Shown here: positions 60,017 to 64,000 of the stretch, piece after piece
How positions within the stretch are numbered: the first letter of the stretch is position 1
How the letters are laid out: each line of letters begins with the position of its first letter
Source: Desulfuromonas sp.
GTDB lineage: Bacteria; Desulfobacterota; Desulfuromonadia; Desulfuromonadales; BM501
Assembly (NCBI RefSeq): GCF_002868845.1
Contig: NZ_PKUB01000025.1
Span: forward strand, 1 to 64,000
Length of the DNA: 64,000 bases
Direction: 5' to 3'
Position numbers and translations under genes: made by a program
Notes under the pieces: model-generated
Seen by the model: only the letters and a program-made list of their open reading frames with translations
The model's database searches: none
What the model was told of the DNA's origin: nothing

Positions 60017-62134
60017 ATGATCGATCAACAAAAGGAGATTTTCCGGGAGGAGGCCAACGAGCTGCTCGCCGAACTGGAGACCTCCCTGCTCGAACTGGAG
60101 GAGAACAGCGGCGACTCCGAACTGGTCGCCCAGGTCTTTCGGGCCATGCACACCATCAAGGGTTCGGGGGCCATGTTCGGCTTCGACGAAGTCGCCGCCT
60201 TCACCCACGAGGTGGAGACGGTCTTCTACCAGGTGCGCAACGGCAAACTCCAGGTCACCAAGGCACTGGTCGACCTCTCCCTCTCCGCCAAGGACCACAT
60301 CCGCTCCCTGCTGGACGACTCCGGAGAGGATCCCGCTGCGATCTTCAGCCGCGGCCAGGGCCTCGTCGACGGCTTTCGCGGGCTGCTGCCGGGCGCCTGT
60401 GAGGCGGACGCAGCCACCCCGGAGCCTGCCGATGCGCCCGCCGCACCCAGGCCCTCCGCCAACGTCACCTACCGCCTGCGCATCCGCCTGCCGAGGGACA
60501 TCATCATGCGCGGCACCCGGCCCCTCTCCCTGCTGCAGGAACTCGAGGAGCTCGGCCCCTGCCGGCTCGTGGCCCAGACCGGGGACATCCCCCTGCTCGG
60601 CGAGATCGACCCCGAGTCCTGTTACGCCTACTGGGAGGGGGCCCTCACCACCGACCGCGGCCTCAACGCCATCCGGGACGTCTTCATCTTCGTCGAGGAC
60701 GACACCGAACTGACCATCGACGTTATCGACGAAGACGACAACCTGGAGAGCGAGAACGACTACAAGCGTCTCGGGGAGATCCTCATCGAGCGAGGCGACC
60801 TCTCCCCCGCCGCCCTGCAGGAGGTCCTCTCCGTACAGAAGCCCCTCGGCGAAATGCTCATGCAGGCCAAGGGGATTCACCCCGACAAGATCGAGGCGGC
60901 CCTGGCCGAGCAGCAGCAGGTGCGGGAGATGCGCCAGAAGCGCCAGGACCAGCAGACCGGCGCCACCATCCGGGTCCCCGCAGAACGCCTCGACTTCCTG
61001 GTCGACATGGTCGGCGAGCTGGTCACCGTCCAGGCCCGGCTCTCCCAGGCGGCCGCCTCCCGCAACGACCCGGACCTCGTCTCCATCTCCGAAGAGGTGG
61101 AGCGCCTCACCGCCGAGCTGCGCGACAGCTCCCTCGACATGCGCATGCTCCCCATCGGCTCCACCTTCAGCAAGTTCAAACGCCTGGTCCGCGACCTCTC
61201 CATGGAGCTGGGCAAGCAGATCGAGATGGCCACCGAGGGGGCGGAGACCGAACTCGACAAGACGGTTATCGAGAAGCTCAACGACCCCCTGATCCACCTC
61301 ATCCGCAACAGCATCGACCACGGCATCGAGACGCCCGAGGACCGTGCCGCCCTCGGCAAGCCGCCCAAGGGGACGGTACACCTGGCCGCCACCCATTCGG
61401 GAGACAGCGTCCTGATCACCATCCGCGACGACGGCCGGGGCCTGAACCGTGAGACGATTCTCGCCAAGGCCGTGGAAAAGGGGCTGGTAGCCCAGGACGC
61501 CCAGCTCTCCGACCGGGAGCTCTTCGCCAAGATCTTCGCGCCCGGCTTTTCGACGGCCCAGAAGGTCACCGGGGTCTCCGGGCGCGGGGTGGGGATGGAC
61601 GTGGTCAAGCGAGCCATCGACGCCCTGCAGGGGAGCATCTCCCTAGACAGCGAGCACGGCCTGGGGACGACCGTCACCATCAAGATCCCCCTGACCCTGG
61701 CCATCGTCGAGAGCCTCCTGGTCAGCATCGGGGGGGACGCCTTCGTCCTGCCCCTGTCGACCGTCGAGGAGGGCGTCGAGCTCACCCGCCAGGACGTGAC
61801 CGCGGCCCACGGCCGCAACCTGGCCCACGTGCGCGGCCAGCTCGTCCCCTACATCCCCCTGCGGGAGCAGTTCGCCATGGCCGGGGAGACCCCCGCCATC
61901 CAGCAGATCGTCATCACCCAGGTGGCCGGCCGCCGGGTCGGCTTCGTGGTCGACCACGTCATCGGCGAGCACCATACCGTTATCAAATCCCTCGGACGCC
62001 TCTACCGCGACGTGGAGGGCATCTCCGGGGCGACCATCCTCGGCGACGGCAGCGTGGCCCTGATCCTCGACGTGCCCAAGCTGGTGCGGGAGGCCGAACT
62101 CCTGGAGGAAGGCCCGCAGCGCAGCGCCATCTGA
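60017..62134 (+). CDS. cheA: chemotaxis histidine kinase CheA (second copy)
   Basis: The 705-residue kinase has one Hpt domain with phospho-site His45 (FRAMHTIKGSGAMFGF), a middle domain (about 150-240: YRLRIRLPRDIIMRGTRPLSLLQELEELG), and a repeat module at 251-299 opening with RLGEILIERGDLSPAALQEVL. It then has the dimerisation segment, the ATPase domain (HLIRNSIDHGIETPEDR, RDDGRGLNRETI, GFSTAQKVTGVSGRGVGMDVVK) and a CheW-like domain ending ATILGDGSVALILDVPKLV. The repeat module is a better match to MshEN c-di-GMP-binding repeats than that of cheA1. It is paired with cheW3. Confidence 0.96.
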   Translation: MIDQQKEIFREEANELLAELETSLLELEENSGDSELVAQVFRAMHTIKGSGAMFGFDEVAAFTHEVETVFYQVRNGKLQVTKALVDLSLSAKDHIRSLLDDSGEDPAAIFSRGQGLVDGFRGLLPGACEADAATPEPADAPAAPRPSANVTYRLRIRLPRDIIMRGTRPLSLLQELEELGPCRLVAQTGDIPLLGEIDPESCYAYWEGALTTDRGLNAIRDVFIFVEDDTELTIDVIDEDDNLESENDYKRLGEILIERGDLSPAALQEVLSVQKPLGEMLMQAKGIHPDKIEAALAEQQQVREMRQKRQDQQTGATIRVPAERLDFLVDMVGELVTVQARLSQAAASRNDPDLVSISEEVERLTAELRDSSLDMRMLPIGSTFSKFKRLVRDLSMELGKQIEMATEGAETELDKTVIEKLNDPLIHLIRNSIDHGIETPEDRAALGKPPKGTVHLAATHSGDSVLITIRDDGRGLNRETILAKAVEKGLVAQDAQLSDRELFAKIFAPGFSTAQKVTGVSGRGVGMDVVKRAIDALQGSISLDSEHGLGTTVTIKIPLTLAIVESLLVSIGGDAFVLPLSTVEEGVELTRQDVTAAHGRNLAHVRGQLVPYIPLREQFAMAGETPAIQQIVITQVAGRRVGFVVDHVIGEHHTVIKSLGRLYRDVEGISGATILGDGSVALILDVPKLVREAELLEEGPQRSAI

Positions 62135-62197
62135 CCCAAAGACCCGTTTAGGGGCCCTGCGCCCCTTGAAATCCGAACCAACAAAAGGAGAAGGTTC

Positions 62198-62713
62198 ATG
62201 AGTGAACAGGAGAAGAGGGAAGCGACCCAGTACCTCACCTTTGTCCTGGACGAGGAGGTCTTCGCCCTCGACATCACCAAGGTACGCGAAGTGCTCGACT
62301 TCACCGCGGTAACCAAGGTCCCCAAGACCCCCGACTTCATGCGCGGGGTCATCAACCTGCGCGGCTCGGTGGTCCCGGTGGTCGACATGCGCCTCAAGTT
62401 CGGCCTCACCGCCACCGAGCGCACCGTCAACACCTGCATCATCATCGTCGAGATCGAGATTGGGGGCGAAACGACGGTCCTCGGGGCCCTGGCCGACTCG
62501 GTGCAGGAAGTGCTCAACCTGGAACCGGAGCAGATCGAACCGGCTCCCAAGATCGGCACCCGCCTCAACACCGAGTTCATCCGGGGGATGGGCAAGCGCG
62601 ACGAGCGCTTCGTGATCATCCTCGACATCGACAAGGTCTTCTCCTCGGACGAGCTGGCCATTGTCCGGGGGCCGGCCGGGGACGCCCCCCTGCCCGAAGC
62701 CGCGGAGGCCTGA
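62198..62713 (+). CDS. cheW: chemotaxis adaptor CheW (third copy)
   Basis: The 171-residue CheW begins with a short polar leader and QYLTFVLDEEVFALDITKVREVLDFTAVTKVPKTPDFMRGVINLRGSVVPVVDMRLKFGL, followed by LGALADSVQEVLNLEPEQIEPAPKIG and FVIILDIDKVFSSDEL. It is clearly different from the two CheWs upstream and pairs with cheA2, suggesting a second signalling array. AAAAGGAG lies upstream of the ATG. Confidence 0.97.
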   Translation: MSEQEKREATQYLTFVLDEEVFALDITKVREVLDFTAVTKVPKTPDFMRGVINLRGSVVPVVDMRLKFGLTATERTVNTCIIIVEIEIGGETTVLGALADSVQEVLNLEPEQIEPAPKIGTRLNTEFIRGMGKRDERFVIILDIDKVFSSDELAIVRGPAGDAPLPEAAEA

Positions 62714-62858
62714 TTCCTTTTTTATCGGAATTACAACCCAAAAGAAGGTGACCAAAAGTCAATCTCTCTTTGTTTTGATTATAGGTCCGTTTGTTATTCA
62801 ATCGCGGCGCCTGAACCCCTTTTGCAGGAGCCGCATCGACTTCAGGAAGGTAATCACT

Positions 62859-64000
62859 ATGCTCAAGAACATGTCTCTGGCAAAAAAACTCATTTTCGGC
62901 TTCAGCATCGTCCTGGTCCTCCTGGTGGCCGTGGGAGGAGTAGGATTCCAGGCCCTCGAAGGGGCCTCCGAGGGCTTCTCCCAGTACCGGGGACTGGCCC
63001 GCGACACCAACCTCTCGGGCCGGGTGCAGGCCAACATGCTCATGGTCCGCATGAACGTCAAGGACTTCATCATCACCGGCAGCGACCTGGACCTGCAGCA
63101 GTACCGGGACTACGCCGATAAGACCCAGGGCTTTCTGGACCAGGCTCAGGAAGAGATCAACAACCCGGAGCGGGCGCGCCTGGTCGATCAGGCCGACGAG
63201 AAGCTCAAGGCATACGACAACGCCTTCGATAAGGTCATCGCCTTCAAGGAACAACGCAACGAACTGGTCTTCGATGTACTCGACACCCAGGGACCGGCCA
63301 TGGAGAAGGCCCTGACAGAGATCATCACCTCGGCCAAAAAAGACGGCGACATGGAGGCGGCCTACCTCGCCAGCATGGGGATGCGCAACCTGCTGCTGGC
63401 CCGCCTGTACGTCGTCAAGTTCCTCGACTCCAACGACGCAAGCGCCGTGGAGCGGGTGAAAAAGGAGTTCGAGGCCCTCAATGACCAGATGGCCATCATG
63501 GACAAGTCGCTGCAGAACCCCCAGCGCCGGACCCTGATGGCCGACATCATGAATATGGAAGAGAAATACTCGGCCGCCTTCGCCAAGGTGGTCCGGGTCA
63601 TCCAGGAGCGCAACGACGTCATCACCAACACCCTCGACAAGCTCGGCCCCCAGATCGCCAAGGACATCGAGGACGTCAAGCTCGGGGTCAAGAAGGAGCA
63701 GGACGCCCTCGGTCCCCAACTGCAGGCCTCCAACGACAACGCCGTGCGCATGATCGTGATCCTCGGCATTTTTGCCCTGGCGCTGGGGGCGGTGATCGCC
63801 CTGGTCATCATCCGCGGGGTGCTGGGACAGCTCGGTTGCGACCCGTCGGTCATCGAGAAGGCCATGCAGCGCCTGGCCGATGGGGATCTCACCGAGAAGA
63901 TGGATATCACCAGCAAGAACGCCAACAGCGTCTACGGCTCGGTGAAGGGCATGGTCGACAAGCTCAAGGAGGTGGTCGAGAACGTCAAGAGCGCCTCGGA
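62859..64000 (+). CDS. methyl-accepting chemotaxis protein, HBM-type sensor (cut by window end)
   Basis: The visible 380 codons begin MLKNMSLAKKLIFGFSIVLVLLVAVGG (membrane helix). A long all-helical periplasmic region of about 260 residues follows with VRMNVKDFIITGSDLDLQQYRDY, which looks like a helical bimodular (HBM) sensor. The second helix (MIVILGIFALALGAVIALVII) and the start of HAMP (MQRLADGDLTEKMDI) come next. The signalling domain lies outside the window. HBM domains can bind small organic acids; the ligand here is unknown. AGGAAGG lies about 8 nt before the ATG. Confidence 0.9.
   Translation, partial: MLKNMSLAKKLIFGFSIVLVLLVAVGGVGFQALEGASEGFSQYRGLARDTNLSGRVQANMLMVRMNVKDFIITGSDLDLQQYRDYADKTQGFLDQAQEEINNPERARLVDQADEKLKAYDNAFDKVIAFKEQRNELVFDVLDTQGPAMEKALTEIITSAKKDGDMEAAYLASMGMRNLLLARLYVVKFLDSNDASAVERVKKEFEALNDQMAIMDKSLQNPQRRTLMADIMNMEEKYSAAFAKVVRVIQERNDVITNTLDKLGPQIAKDIEDVKLGVKKEQDALGPQLQASNDNAVRMIVILGIFALALGAVIALVIIRGVLGQLGCDPSVIEKAMQRLADGDLTEKMDITSKNANSVYGSVKGMVDKLKEVVENVKSAS

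Noticed and set aside
1-64000. CRISPR arrays, insertion sequences, prophage genes, tRNA or rRNA genes
   Set aside because: I saw no regularly spaced repeats, transposase or integrase motifs, or tRNA/rRNA signatures on either strand by reading; a covariance-model scan was not possible here.

Overview
The window is one continuous flagellar and chemotaxis gene block from a GC-rich Gram-negative bacterium. L- and P-ring genes (flgH, flgI) and a rod set with separate flgF/flgG show an outer membrane. FlhF/FlhG, csrA-fliW next to flagellin, a c-type heme chemoreceptor, the Cys-rich module in one CheA, and an exosortase H cassette together point to a deltaproteobacterium of the Desulfuromonadales (Desulfuromonas/Geobacter type). 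That placement is inferred from gene content and style; there is no rRNA gene here.

Layout. From 1 to about 45.6 kb almost every gene is on the minus strand. Read in the direction of transcription (high to low coordinates), a putative sigma-54 promoter (45677-45692) starts a basal-body/hook operon: TPR protein, flgB, flgC, fliE, fliF, fliG, fliH, fliI, fliJ, a MotE-like gene, fliK, flgD, a flagellar-operon gene and flgE, closed by a hairpin at 31901. Next comes a solitary 1386-residue protein with two methyltransferase and two glycosyltransferase domains. A second sigma-54 promoter (27031-27046) starts motA, motB, fliL, fliM, fliN, fliO, fliP, fliQ, fliR, flhB, flhA, flhF, flhG, fliA (sigma-28), a DUF2802-like gene, flgF, flgG, flgA, flgH, flgI and flgJ. 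Then follow flgM-flgN-flgK-flgL behind a sigma-28 promoter, csrA-fliW, an exosortase H cassette (giant NHL/Ig-like surface protein, XrtH, XrtH-associated protein), and the 5' end of flagellin with a near-consensus sigma-28 promoter and a leader that looks like a CsrA target.

From 46.1 kb to the end everything is on the plus strand and is chemosensory: cheA1, mcp1, cheW1, mcp2 (interrupted by an in-frame TAG), mcp3, terminator, cheW2, mcp4 (c-heme sensor), a membrane MCP-like protein with a CheZ-like motif, cheY, a STAS protein, cheA2, cheW3 and a receptor cut by the window edge. No cheR, cheB or cheD lies inside the window.

How it fits together: sigma-54 sites precede the hook-basal-body and export/motor operons. 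fliA then supplies sigma-28 for late genes, held by FlgM until the hook is complete. CsrA, antagonised by FliW, probably controls flagellin translation. The main unusual points are in-frame amber codons in both flgL and mcp2, MshEN-like repeat modules in both CheA kinases, a cysteine-rich insert inside an Hpt domain, a heme chemoreceptor, and an exosortase cassette plus a multi-domain glycosyltransferase embedded in the flagellar locus.
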